DNA from: Nostoc sp. S13
Lineage (GTDB): Bacteria; Cyanobacteriota; Cyanobacteriia; Cyanobacteriales; Nostocaceae
Length of the DNA: 40,841 nt
Direction of reading: 5' to 3'
Assembly: GCF_029379315.1 (NCBI RefSeq)
Contig: NZ_JAQYWQ010000062.1
Span: forward strand, 1 to 40,841
In this document: positions 8,951-16,370 of the stretch, in pieces
Position numbering within the stretch: position 1 is the first letter of the stretch
Layout: the number at the start of each line of letters is the position of its first letter
The notes under the pieces: model-generated
What the model was told of the DNA's origin: nothing
Databases searched by the model: none
The model's input: only the letters and a program-made list of their open reading frames with translations
Translations under genes and position numbers: made by a program

Positions 8951-9300
8951 TGCTGTGTCTCCTTTGGAGTTGTTTATGAGGTTTAAGCAAGGATTAATTA
9001 ATGTATTTATTAATCCTTATACTTACATTTTCCTATTTAAAAACTATTATGACAACTAGTTATAAAGAGTTTTTAATGACTTAAATATTTCATTATTTCC
9101 ATATTAAAACATATCAAAAATCTCTTGTAAGAGTTGAGAATTGTGTTGTACTAGTGAGCTTAAGTTAGATGTCTGATTTTTTAAGGACATAATTGTTTTA
9201 ATATTGGACTAGTAAAATTGATATATAAAATGTTGCTAAAAAAATCTAGCATTTCCTCCAGATTTACAAAATTCATCTATGTCAAAAGATATTCTAACAA
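8951..9300. promoter_or_regulatory. Upstream region of the tandem peptide genes with hairpin
   Basis: No gene. An inverted repeat AAGGATTAAT (8989-8998) / ATTAATCCTT (9009-9018) lies about 40 nt upstream of the peptide start at 8950 and may be an operator or 5'-leader hairpin. The rest is AT-rich and probably contains the promoter. Confidence 0.5.
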
Positions 9301-10557
9301 TCACTCGATATAGTTTTTGATAAAAGTACTTAATTTTTGTTTGCGTGACAACCGCAAACCTGTAATGAAAATACCAAAAGCTAACATACTTGCTGTATAA
9401 CTAGGTTCAGGAACGGAAATACGAACAACCTCACCTTGTCCTGAAAGATAACCTTTGTTTGAAACATAGATGTCACCATCAGAACCAAGTGCTAAAGCAG
9501 TAGGGAACAATAACCCATCACTGGCGATAGTTTTGCGAGTACCATCAGGATCTACATAGATCAAAGCACCAGAAGGAATCGTGTTTCCAGAATTTAATGG
9601 ACTAGAGGCAAATTCTAAAACATATAGTCCACCTTGTTTATCAAAAGCAAGATCAACTATTTGTGTAAAACCATCAGCGTAAACCACAGGCTTATTATTG
9701 GGGCCAATTTTAAAGATCCGCGCTGCGTTATTTGGATTAGGATACCCCGTGTATTCTCCTACATATAAAGCATTATCAGGGCCAGCTGCGATCGCAGTGG
9801 GAACTGATTGCATTCCAATAGTTTTACCTGTAGCTGGGTCGGTTACAGCCCGTTCAGGAAACACAGACATTGCCGCTAAATCACTCCCATCAGTTTTGAC
9901 TTTGAAAAGGTCGTTTGCAGCTGCATCAACTATATAAGTTGTGTTTCCCTTAATCAGGAAAGAATAGGGGTTGCTATCAATACTATTTTGATAAGGATTA
10001 TATAAATTTGAACCTGTATGATCGGGATTGTATAAACCTTCATAAGCCGCTAGATCAGCCAGCCTTGTCCACGAAGACCCACCGTTAAGCTGATCAATTT
10101 TAATGAGTTGTCCAAAGTCAGGAATTTTCAAAACATTATCGCGTTCCTCTGGAGTTGAACCCAAACCAACAACTACATAAGCCTTGCCAGCTGAATCAAA
10201 TTGGATGTCATGAGGGCCAGTAGCATCAAAACTAACAGGTAATTGTGGAATGGATATTGCTAAGGATGGCAGACCTGTAACCACACGCTCTTGTGTGCCA
10301 TTCTGAATCCGTGTCAGAGCACCGGTTGCGCCATAACACATCGTCAGTCCACTGCCTCCAGGTGCCGGAATGCAGGCTCCTGTACCTCCTGTACCTGCTT
10401 CCGTAACGTAGAGAGATCCGTCAGGAGCAAAGGTCAGCCCCCGTGGCCCATCAAGACCACTAGCTATAACACTTAAGCTTGCTGCATCTGAAGCTTCTCC
10501 AACTCCAAGAGTAATAAATGCTGCTCCTGTAGCAGCTATCAACAACTTTTTCAGCAT
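9301..10557 (-). CDS. ScyD/ScyE-like beta-propeller with PEP-CTERM anchor
   Basis: A 418-aa exported protein. It has an N-terminal signal peptide (MLKKLLIAATGAAFITLGVG), then repeated NHL/SMP-30-like propeller blades (GLDGPRGLTFAPDGSLYVTE, AAGPDNALYVGEY, LALGSDGDIYVSN). The C-terminal sorting signal has VPEP, a hydrophobic stretch and a basic end (RLSRKQK). PEP-CTERM proteins are processed by exosortase and placed at the cell surface or in the extracellular matrix. The resemblance is to the ScyD/ScyE family first noted in scytonemin loci; no scytonemin genes are visible here. AAAGGAGACTC precedes the ATG, the same type of RBS as the peptide genes. It lies 28 nt downstream of the HopA1-family gene on the same strand, so co-transcription is likely. 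Confidence 0.85.
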   Translation of the reverse strand: MLKKLLIAATGAAFITLGVGEASDAASLSVIASGLDGPRGLTFAPDGSLYVTEAGTGGTGACIPAPGGSGLTMCYGATGALTRIQNGTQERVVTGLPSLAISIPQLPVSFDATGPHDIQFDSAGKAYVVVGLGSTPEERDNVLKIPDFGQLIKIDQLNGGSSWTRLADLAAYEGLYNPDHTGSNLYNPYQNSIDSNPYSFLIKGNTTYIVDAAANDLFKVKTDGSDLAAMSVFPERAVTDPATGKTIGMQSVPTAIAAGPDNALYVGEYTGYPNPNNAARIFKIGPNNKPVVYADGFTQIVDLAFDKQGGLYVLEFASSPLNSGNTIPSGALIYVDPDGTRKTIASDGLLFPTALALGSDGDIYVSNKGYLSGQGEVVRISVPEPSYTASMLAFGIFITGLRLSRKQKLSTFIKNYIE

Positions 10558-10585
10558 TTTTTGAGTCTCCTTTGGAATGAAAATT

Positions 10586-11683
10586 TTAGAAATCTAGCAT
10601 TGTATAAATATCTTCAGAGTTGGGATTAAGATATGAACGCTGCAATTCGATTCCCAAAGAAGAAAATTGCTCAACTATAGCCTTCATCCGCCCCTCAATT
10701 GAGTTATCCCCTTGATACCAAGCTTCCAGCAACCCATTTGCCACAATCTGACAGCGATTCATCCCAAAGCTTTCCTGAACACCAAACTTTTGGTCTGGTT
10801 CTTCTGCCAACCCTAACCCTGGTGCAAGTTGCATAGTGAATAGCGGCACCTCCGGCTGAAAATGCGATTGGTTTTCTGCATAGACAGCCTCAAGAATTTG
10901 TCGGACAGCTTCATAGTTGGCTTTTTCAAAATACATTACCCCTGAATCGTAACGCTTGTAGTCATCTGGGTTATACAGCACCTTAAAGTGGAAGAAAATG
11001 GAAATGGCATTCAGCCGCCGTGTCAAACTACCCATAACCGCCACTGCACCTTCAGGGCTGAAGTTAAAGTACACCCGTACCAGATTTTCATGACTTTGAT
11101 GTACGACATTGCTAACTGCCATGTAAAAGCCATTTTGCACCAGATTTTTCGGCATCTGAATAGCCACAGAATCACCTACCACAGCTGCCACTTCAATAGG
11201 TTTAAGATGCTTATTCCGTTGAATATGCAGCCTCAAACCGCCTTTAGTCACAGCTAAACTGCCATCACTTTCTTCTCTCAAAACACACCAACCAGGGTCA
11301 AAGTAGCCATCTCCAAAATTACTTTCATGCAATCGCTTATAAAACCCCACATCTACCCCTAAAACAGTATTATTCTCCAAATCTAGGGGCAAACCATTTC
11401 CCTCTCCATCTAGTGCCAGCGCACTTTGCATAGAACCGTTGTAATAGATACCGTAAAGAAAAGTCCGCAATTGTAGACTCAGATATTTATGTTGCATCTC
11501 GGTTGGCATCTTCTGAAAACGTTCAACTGCCTCAGATGGTAATTCCAAAGGTTTGTAATCTGGATGGTGGATGGAGAAATCAGATTTTATCTGAATTTTC
11601 CGAACAATATCTTGCAGAACATCCAGTAATTGTCCAGTTAAACCACTCTCTAGCTGAGTTTGAGGAGAATTTAATAATTGCAT
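10586..11683 (-). CDS. HopA1-family protein, putative RiPP lyase component
   Basis: About 365 aa from the ATG at 11683 (MQLLNSPQTQLESGLTG); a TTG at 11704 would add seven residues. The sequence resembles the T3SS-effector HopA1 family, with LRTFLYGIYYNGS near residue 90, YFDPGWCVLREE, GFYMAVSN and VYFNFSPEGAVAVM in order. In class V lanthipeptide loci (LxmY) and thioviridamide-type loci (TvaD), a HopA1-like protein works with an APH-like kinase to dehydrate Ser/Thr; the kinase is taken to phosphorylate and HopA1 to eliminate phosphate. The gene just upstream is such a kinase (stop at 11710, 27 nt away), so the pair is probably a split dehydratase. The family call is firm; the exact peptide substrate is inferred. 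Confidence 0.8.
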   Translation of the reverse strand: MQLLNSPQTQLESGLTGQLLDVLQDIVRKIQIKSDFSIHHPDYKPLELPSEAVERFQKMPTEMQHKYLSLQLRTFLYGIYYNGSMQSALALDGEGNGLPLDLENNTVLGVDVGFYKRLHESNFGDGYFDPGWCVLREESDGSLAVTKGGLRLHIQRNKHLKPIEVAAVVGDSVAIQMPKNLVQNGFYMAVSNVVHQSHENLVRVYFNFSPEGAVAVMGSLTRRLNAISIFFHFKVLYNPDDYKRYDSGVMYFEKANYEAVRQILEAVYAENQSHFQPEVPLFTMQLAPGLGLAEEPDQKFGVQESFGMNRCQIVANGLLEAWYQGDNSIEGRMKAIVEQFSSLGIELQRSYLNPNSEDIYTMLDF

Positions 11684-11709
11684 AACTACTTTAGTAATAA
11701 CCAAATGAT

Positions 11710-12870
11710 TTAAACAGCAGAACTACTCAAGTGAGTTAATTCAACAGCAGCAGCACCAAAAATTGTTGGCATTGATTGTACAGGACGGCTTAATAACGTC
11801 TTAGCAACCTGAAGCATAACAATCCCCATATTGCCAAAAGATTTTTGATATTGAATCATCGCCTGAATTTGTTGAATCAAAGCAAAACCGGTAAATTGCA
11901 CCACCCTCTGCAAGAAATCAGGGCGGTGTTCTAGAATTTCTGGAAAAGTGTTTAAATAAGCTTGGGTTAATGTCCTAATTGAAGGCTGAACTACTTCTAA
12001 AGGTGTTATTGCCAAGCGTAGAGACTCTTCAATACTCAAAGAATTACTGATTACCAAGCTACTTAGCCAGATTTGCACATAACTAGCAATCACTGTTCCC
12101 AAATCAAAAGCTGGGTCTCCCCAAGCGGAACGTTCCCAATCAATTAGCCGGACAATATTGTTACTGGAATCCTGCCAATCTTTGCACAAGAGAATATTAT
12201 TTAGTTTCAAATCATTGTGGGTGAGACAAGAGAGCGTTACAGCATTACCCAATTGGGCGATCGCTTGCCCCAAGCTATCATAACGTTGATATAGAGCAAA
12301 AAACTTTAACCCATCGCTAGGAACTAGACCAAAAATTTCCGGTTCAACCCGTTCTAATCTCCGAACTAAATGTGATACTTGATCAGCCATTAAATTCTCT
12401 GGATTTTTAGAAAAGAATTCCTGATATTCTTGGCGGTTGAAAGTATCACGATGGATAGTCCCTAAAATATTACCAATTGCCGTAGCGATTTCTGTAGGAA
12501 AGTTATTTTCCTTGGTGTAGAAATCTATTAAATCCTGATAACTATCTAAATAGCTGAAGACAATAATGGAATTCTCGGCATCAAAATGCAGTACCTCTGG
12601 TAAAAATGAGCGGTAGTTGTCAAGGTTTGGAAATCGTTGTAACAACTCTTGAATTCGCCACTCACTTAAAAATTCACCAGCCGCTTTACCTTCCTGATTA
12701 TGTCGTTCTTGCTTCACAAGTAGTTTGCGATCGCCTGACCAACTCAGTAATAAATTAAAGTTTTTAGCTGCAATTGGTTCTACTTGACTGGGTGGTTGGT
12801 CTGATTGATTACATAAACCATATACAACTAAATAATCGAAAACATTATGAGAATTCAATAATAATTCCAT
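11710..12870 (-). CDS. APH-type kinase, partner of HopA1 protein
   Basis: A 386-aa phosphotransferase of the aminoglycoside/choline kinase fold. The catalytic loop LTHNDLKLNNILL carries Asp220 and the Mg-binding motif VRLIDWERSAWGDPAFDLG carries Asp244, with normal spacing. The N-lobe is less conserved but includes KLLVKQER, a plausible ATP-binding lysine. In class V lanthipeptide and thioviridamide-type clusters the same kinase type (LxmK, TvaC) phosphorylates Ser/Thr of the precursor. Adjacency to the HopA1 gene and five GG-leader peptides in the locus support that role over antibiotic resistance. It begins the run of same-strand genes ending at 9301. Confidence 0.85.
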   Translation of the reverse strand: MELLLNSHNVFDYLVVYGLCNQSDQPPSQVEPIAAKNFNLLLSWSGDRKLLVKQERHNQEGKAAGEFLSEWRIQELLQRFPNLDNYRSFLPEVLHFDAENSIIVFSYLDSYQDLIDFYTKENNFPTEIATAIGNILGTIHRDTFNRQEYQEFFSKNPENLMADQVSHLVRRLERVEPEIFGLVPSDGLKFFALYQRYDSLGQAIAQLGNAVTLSCLTHNDLKLNNILLCKDWQDSSNNIVRLIDWERSAWGDPAFDLGTVIASYVQIWLSSLVISNSLSIEESLRLAITPLEVVQPSIRTLTQAYLNTFPEILEHRPDFLQRVVQFTGFALIQQIQAMIQYQKSFGNMGIVMLQVAKTLLSRPVQSMPTIFGAAAVELTHLSSSAV

Positions 12871-12960
12871 AAGCCTTTAATTGGTTATTTATCTCTTAAT
12901 TGTAGATAAAAATGCAATGTTAATAATCGCATATTTTGCAGGATTAGGCTGATTTTCTGT

Positions 12961-13146
12961 TGAAGAAGAATTCAGAATACATTCGTCAGAATGCAATCAG
13001 TGGGGGATTCAGACCCGCCACTACGAAAGTTGACCACCAAATTTTCTTGTTTTGTGGGGGTCTTAAACGCCGTTTATTCATCCACCAGTCGCACAAAATA
13101 CCCAAGCTGAATTCTGGCGACTGGCACCTTTATTCTGTTTGATAAA
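12961..13146. repeat. Dispersed structured repeat, copy 1
   Basis: About 185 bp, starting TGAAGAAGAATTC and ending TTCTGTTTGATAAA, containing three imperfect hairpins: GTGGGGG...CCCGCCAC, GACCACCAAA...TTTTGTGGGGGTC and CCAGTCGC...GCGACTGG. Further copies lie at 13621-13852 and 32431-32628, all in the same orientation. A 60-codon frame across it is not credible as a gene because the frame is not kept in the other copies. Confidence 0.8.
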
Positions 13147-13280
13147 TATTTAGCTCGCATTAGTATTAATACTATTAATTTGTCAAAATTCAATTGAATC
13201 TCGACAAATTAATAGACTGCGAACTGCTAAAATCTTGCCAGTTTAGCTTTTCAACATTCAGTTCATTGAGTTTGAGTTTT

Positions 13281-13427
13281 TTAATATGCGTTCGTGGAAT
13301 ATAGTAAAATGGCAGCAGCGACAAGAAGCCATAGCAATCCACCATGAGTCAAACTCATCTCTTCATCTGTGAGTTCATAGAGAATGCTTTCGGAAGGATT
13401 CAAGTCAGATATTGTAATTTTAGTCAT
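13281..13427 (-). CDS. Short double-glycine leader peptide precursor (48 aa)
   Basis: A 48-codon gene found by reading the minus strand. The leader begins MTKITISDLNPSES and continues as ILYELTDEEMSLTHGG, with Gly-Gly at 29-30, a typical cyanobacterial C39 recognition leader. The predicted core is LLWLLVAAAILLYSTNAY, strongly hydrophobic with a single Trp, Ser and Thr and no Cys or acidic residue. AAGGAG stands 11 nt before the ATG. It lies upstream of the kinase/HopA1 pair on the same strand, so it is a candidate substrate for that pair. A hydrophobic, membrane-active peptide is plausible but unproven. Confidence 0.8.
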   Translation of the reverse strand: MTKITISDLNPSESILYELTDEEMSLTHGGLLWLLVAAAILLYSTNAY

Positions 13428-13620
13428 CTTGTAATTTACTCCTTGGTAAAGTATTTTTTGAGAATTTAGCTTAAAAATGCCTCATCCCTATTGATATAAT
13501 GGATGATTTACCCTATTATTGCAAGGTTTCTAGCAATAGATAATGTGCCAAAATTAATACATTTATGTCCGATTCAATTCTTGATCATCTTTGATAAATA
13601 GATAGATTACGAAAAACTTT

Positions 13621-13852
13621 TGAAGAAGAATACATTCGTCAGAATCAAGACGCTCTCTACGAGACGCTAAAAGCGAACGCGGACACGAGAAAGCGTGACG
13701 CTATCAGTCAGGGATTCAGACCCGCCACTGTCTTGTTGACCACCAAATTTTCTTGTTTTGTGGGGATCTTAAACCCGATTATTCATCCACCAGTCGTACA
13801 AAATACCTTTCCTGTATTCTGACTCCTGACTCCTGAATTCTGTTCGATAAAA
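13621..13852. repeat. Dispersed structured repeat, copy 2, with nested insertion
   Basis: It matches copy 1 (TGAAGAAGAA, then GGGATTCAGACCCGCCACT, then TTATTCATCCACCAGTCG). About 55 bp are inserted near 13645-13705 (CGCTCTCTACGAGACGCTAA, an often-seen Nostoc repeat), and the last hairpin arm is replaced by TGACTCCTGACTCCTGAATTC. Confidence 0.75.
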
Positions 13853-13921
13853 AACTCAGCCCAATATTTATTTTGGGTTGAGATGCAATAAATCTTAAAA
13901 ATGAATAATCTGGGAATATAA

Positions 13922-14104
13922 TTATTTATTGCTTTTCAACACGTCTGCTTCTTTTTCAATGTGGTCTAGAGCTTTCTTCGCCCGGAAAATAATTCTCAAA
14001 TAAGCTAGTTGGCTATTCCAAGGTGAACGAGGTAATAGGGTTGCTTGGGAGTCAGGAACAGTCGTATTTTCTGAAGCGAGAGAATCAGTAGAGATATTGT
14101 TCAT
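13922..14104 (-). CDS. Small protein downstream of radical SAM maturase
   Basis: A 60-aa ORF starting 22 nt after the radical SAM gene on the same strand. The N-terminal 30 residues are Ser/Thr-rich (MNNISTDSLASENTTVPDSQ). The C-terminal half is a basic amphipathic helix (LRIIFRAKKALDHIEKEADV). No Gly-Gly or core-like segment is present and I recognise no family. Position suggests an accessory to the maturase, but the RBS is weak and it could be non-functional. Confidence 0.5.
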   Translation of the reverse strand: MNNISTDSLASENTTVPDSQATLLPRSPWNSQLAYLRIIFRAKKALDHIEKEADVLKSNK

Positions 14105-14126
14105 AAGTAATGATATTTTACAGTTG

Positions 14127-15392
14127 TTAATTCTTGGAAATAACCAAAGATGGTGCTAGATTTGGTTCTTCTTCCCAACTTTCTGACCATTGAATGCGAT
14201 CGCTAGTAAAGTGAAGCGGATCGTTTTCAGGCCAAGGGGCACTTATCGGTTCTTCAATTAGCCCAAACTCCCCATTGTCAAAGGGGTTTCCGTCCGCCCG
14301 ACGCTGAAGAAAAACTCGCTCTCGAATACCGCCTTTTTCTTGAGTGAGGGCGCGATGATGACAATAAGGATTATTGCCTCTTTTATCAAAGAAAACGTGA
14401 GCAGTCCAACTGCAACCACCTCGACAGAGTTCGGCAAATTCACAAGTCTTGCAAAAACCCCATAAGTGTGATGTTCCTTTAGGAGTATCAGCTCCGAGAT
14501 TAAACCGTAGTTCTTCGGTTTCTTCAATAATTCTTCGCAGTGAGTAGTCACGGATGTTGCCGCCAGTATATGCCGTGGTTGGCAGTGAGGGACAACCTTT
14601 GATAGCACCATCAGCTTCAATGCCTAAAGTAGATAATCCAGCAGTGCACCCCTGCCAAAAAGTCCAAGCATCTCCTCCTCCCCGCAGCATTCTTTCATAA
14701 GGGCCGTAGTAGCCAACATTGTTTCCTGGTTGTAGCTTCACCCCTTCTCGCTTTGCGCGTTGGGCAACACGAGCAATCATCGGATATACATCTAGTAGTT
14801 CATAAGGTTGCAGCAGAATTTCGCTATTATCTGCGGCATTCCCCATTGGTACAGTCATCTGAATTTGCCAAGCGAAGATGCCAGCGTCGCGCAGATGCTC
14901 GTAAATTTGCGGAAATTCTGGTGCGGAGAGACGATTGATTTGAGTATTGCAACCGAATGGTATACCAGCTTGTTTGAGATTGCTCATAGTCTTAAACGCC
15001 CATTGCCAGGAGCCTTGTCTACCACGGAGGCGATCGTGAGTTGCTTCTAAGCCATCAACTGAGACAGATACCACACTAATTCCAGCTTTCTTCATCCGGT
15101 GTGCTGTCTCCAGAGTGATCCCATAACCCCCAGTGGTCATACCACAGAGCATTCCAGAAGAAGTAATTGCTTGGGCAATCTCCAGCCAATCAGGACGCAG
15201 AAACGCTTCACCACCAATTATGGTTACTTCAGTGATTCCTACTTCTGCCATTTGTCTAACTAAATCAAGGGCTTCTGCTGTAGAAAGTTCGTTCGCCCTT
15301 ACATGACCAGCACGAGAACCGCAGTGCTGGCAAGCTAGATTACACTTTAATGTAATTTCCCAAACTGCATAACTAATTCGGCGATAAGTCAT
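14127..15392 (-). CDS. Radical SAM/SPASM Nif11-peptide maturase
   Basis: A 421-aa radical SAM enzyme with the cluster motif CNLACQHC (Cys17, Cys21, Cys24) that binds the SAM-cleaving 4Fe-4S cluster. A SPASM-type C-terminal region with GCPSLP, GFCKTCEFAELCRGGC and NPYCHH would hold auxiliary clusters. It closely resembles what I know as Nif11-class peptide radical SAM maturase 3, the group that includes PlpX-type spliceases, which remove a tyramine unit at X-Tyr-Gly and leave an alpha-keto-beta-amino acid. The Nif11 precursor 103 nt upstream on the same strand has two Tyr-Gly sites, which fits. The enzyme class is firm; the splicease reaction is inferred from family and substrate motif. Confidence 0.88.
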   Translation of the reverse strand: MTYRRISYAVWEITLKCNLACQHCGSRAGHVRANELSTAEALDLVRQMAEVGITEVTIIGGEAFLRPDWLEIAQAITSSGMLCGMTTGGYGITLETAHRMKKAGISVVSVSVDGLEATHDRLRGRQGSWQWAFKTMSNLKQAGIPFGCNTQINRLSAPEFPQIYEHLRDAGIFAWQIQMTVPMGNAADNSEILLQPYELLDVYPMIARVAQRAKREGVKLQPGNNVGYYGPYERMLRGGGDAWTFWQGCTAGLSTLGIEADGAIKGCPSLPTTAYTGGNIRDYSLRRIIEETEELRFNLGADTPKGTSHLWGFCKTCEFAELCRGGCSWTAHVFFDKRGNNPYCHHRALTQEKGGIRERVFLQRRADGNPFDNGEFGLIEEPISAPWPENDPLHFTSDRIQWSESWEEEPNLAPSLVISKN

Positions 15393-15495
15393 TAAAATAC
15401 CTCAATTAAATTATCTGGAAAGGGACGGATATATCTTCATCCATCCCAATAAATATCAGATGATGATTTAAATTTGTTCAGGAATAAACGGATTA

Positions 15496-15861
15496 CTAAG
15501 AAACAATCCCATTCTCTAGCTGAACAACTCCATATAGTGGGTGAACAACTCCATATACTGGTTGTGGCCTATGTGATAGCCACCACTTAAAACATGATGA
15601 CTGTGGGTTGTTTTTTCCAGTAAAGCCGCCAAAAACGGTTTCTAATTCTTTTTCATTTAAATCCCTGAGTTCACCCTCACTAGTAGTTGACTCCAATAAT
15701 TGAGTCGTATATTCTTCAAACTCTTCTTGAGTGAAATCATAGCCAGCATCATTGACTATTCGGTTAGCCTCATCTTTACTTGGAATCTCTTGAAGTTGAG
15801 CGCGAAATGTTTCATCATTTGCCACTCTTACATAAAAGGCTTGAACATTTTCTATAGACAT
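15496..15861 (-). CDS. Nif11-type RiPP precursor with two Tyr-Gly motifs
   Basis: A 121-aa precursor. Residues 1-75 form a Nif11-like leader (MSIENVQAFYVRVANDETFR, then YDFTQEEFEEY) ending in ETVFGG with Gly-Gly at 78-79. The 42-residue core contains one Cys (Cys90 in QSSCFKWW) and a duplicated heptad, QPVYGVV then HPLYGVV (residues 100-113), giving two X-Tyr-Gly sites. The duplication is visible in DNA as a 21-bp period (15521 and 15542). It lies immediately upstream of the radical SAM gene and is its obvious substrate. The RBS region has CAGGAGAAAATC before the ATG. Confidence 0.9.
   Translation of the reverse strand: MSIENVQAFYVRVANDETFRAQLQEIPSKDEANRIVNDAGYDFTQEEFEEYTTQLLESTTSEGELRDLNEKELETVFGGFTGKNNPQSSCFKWWLSHRPQPVYGVVHPLYGVVQLENGIVS
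15521..15557. repeat. 21-bp core duplication in the Nif11 precursor
   Basis: TGAACAACTCCATATA occurs at 15521 and again at 15542, exactly seven codons apart in frame. It encodes the two Tyr-Gly-Val-Val sites of the core. Confidence 0.85.
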
Positions 15862-15902
15862 GATTTTCTCCTGAAATTATTTAACTACAGACCTAGCTTT
15901 CC

Positions 15903-16340
15903 TTAACCAAAAATCGGTGTTGCCACCTCAACTGCTAGCTCAGATGCGTTGTAGTTATCTGTAATAACTTGCGGACAACGCATACAAGCTGCCTTCCCTT
16001 CTTGTTGCCACCACCGACAATCTCGGCGTATGGAACAGGTTGGTAGTTCTTCTGCTACTACAGGGAACTTTTCTACAATTCGCATTGCTAGACGGCAATC
16101 TTGTCCATCAAAATGCTGACAACCTTTAGTAGCACAAGTTGCCGCCGTCCGAAAAATTTCGGCAGGTGTAATTGGACTAGCTTTTGCTATTAGTTCATCA
16201 GTGATAGGCAAGGGCTGCTTAAGATAAGCTACACGGGGTTCTGCAACTGTTCCACTGATGATTCCGAAAACCACACTATCCTCAGATTCTGGTCTAGCAC
16301 TGGGGCAAAGTGTAGTTTTATCAACAGCAATATCTTTCAT
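15903..16340 (-). CDS. Cys-rich companion protein of the Nif11 maturation system
   Basis: A 145-aa protein from the ATG at 16340, with GGAGG eight nt upstream; a TTG directly before it is also in frame. It has conserved-looking cysteines in CATKGCQHFDGQDCRLAM, LPTCSIRRDCRWW and AACMRCPQVI, which suggests an Fe-S or zinc site. Proteins of this shape are often labelled nitrogen fixation protein in Nostoc, from memory, without support for that role. Position next to a Nif11 precursor and a radical SAM maturase suggests an electron-transfer or helper function, comparable in position to the small partner required by PlpX-type spliceases. I cannot assign it to that family from sequence alone. Confidence 0.75.
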   Translation of the reverse strand: MKDIAVDKTTLCPSARPESEDSVVFGIISGTVAEPRVAYLKQPLPITDELIAKASPITPAEIFRTAATCATKGCQHFDGQDCRLAMRIVEKFPVVAEELPTCSIRRDCRWWQQEGKAACMRCPQVITDNYNASELAVEVATPIFG

Positions 16341-16370
16341 CAATTGAGCCTCCAGTGGAGAAAATCTTTA

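Larger units (their letters stand above)
8481..8986. repeat. Tandem duplication carrying two peptide genes
   Basis: Two units of about 240-270 bp, beginning near 8481 and 8718, share AAGTAAAGCCTTTTGTTTTC at one end, an almost identical leader-coding region and the same ribosome-binding region. They differ mainly in the segment that encodes the peptide core. Confidence 0.85.

Noticed and set aside
9301..10557. Evidence for a scytonemin cluster
   Set aside because: Only a ScyD/ScyE-like propeller is present; no scytonemin core enzymes are visible.
11710..12870. Aminoglycoside resistance kinase
   Set aside because: The fold is shared, but adjacency to a HopA1-family gene and GG-leader peptides fits peptide Ser/Thr phosphorylation better.
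12960..13142. 60-codon plus-strand frame
   Set aside because: Lies wholly in the dispersed hairpin repeat; the frame is not kept in the copies at 13621 and 32431.
14258..14620. 120-codon minus-strand frame in the radical SAM region
   Set aside because: Same strand but another frame of an intact, motif-complete enzyme; no family features.
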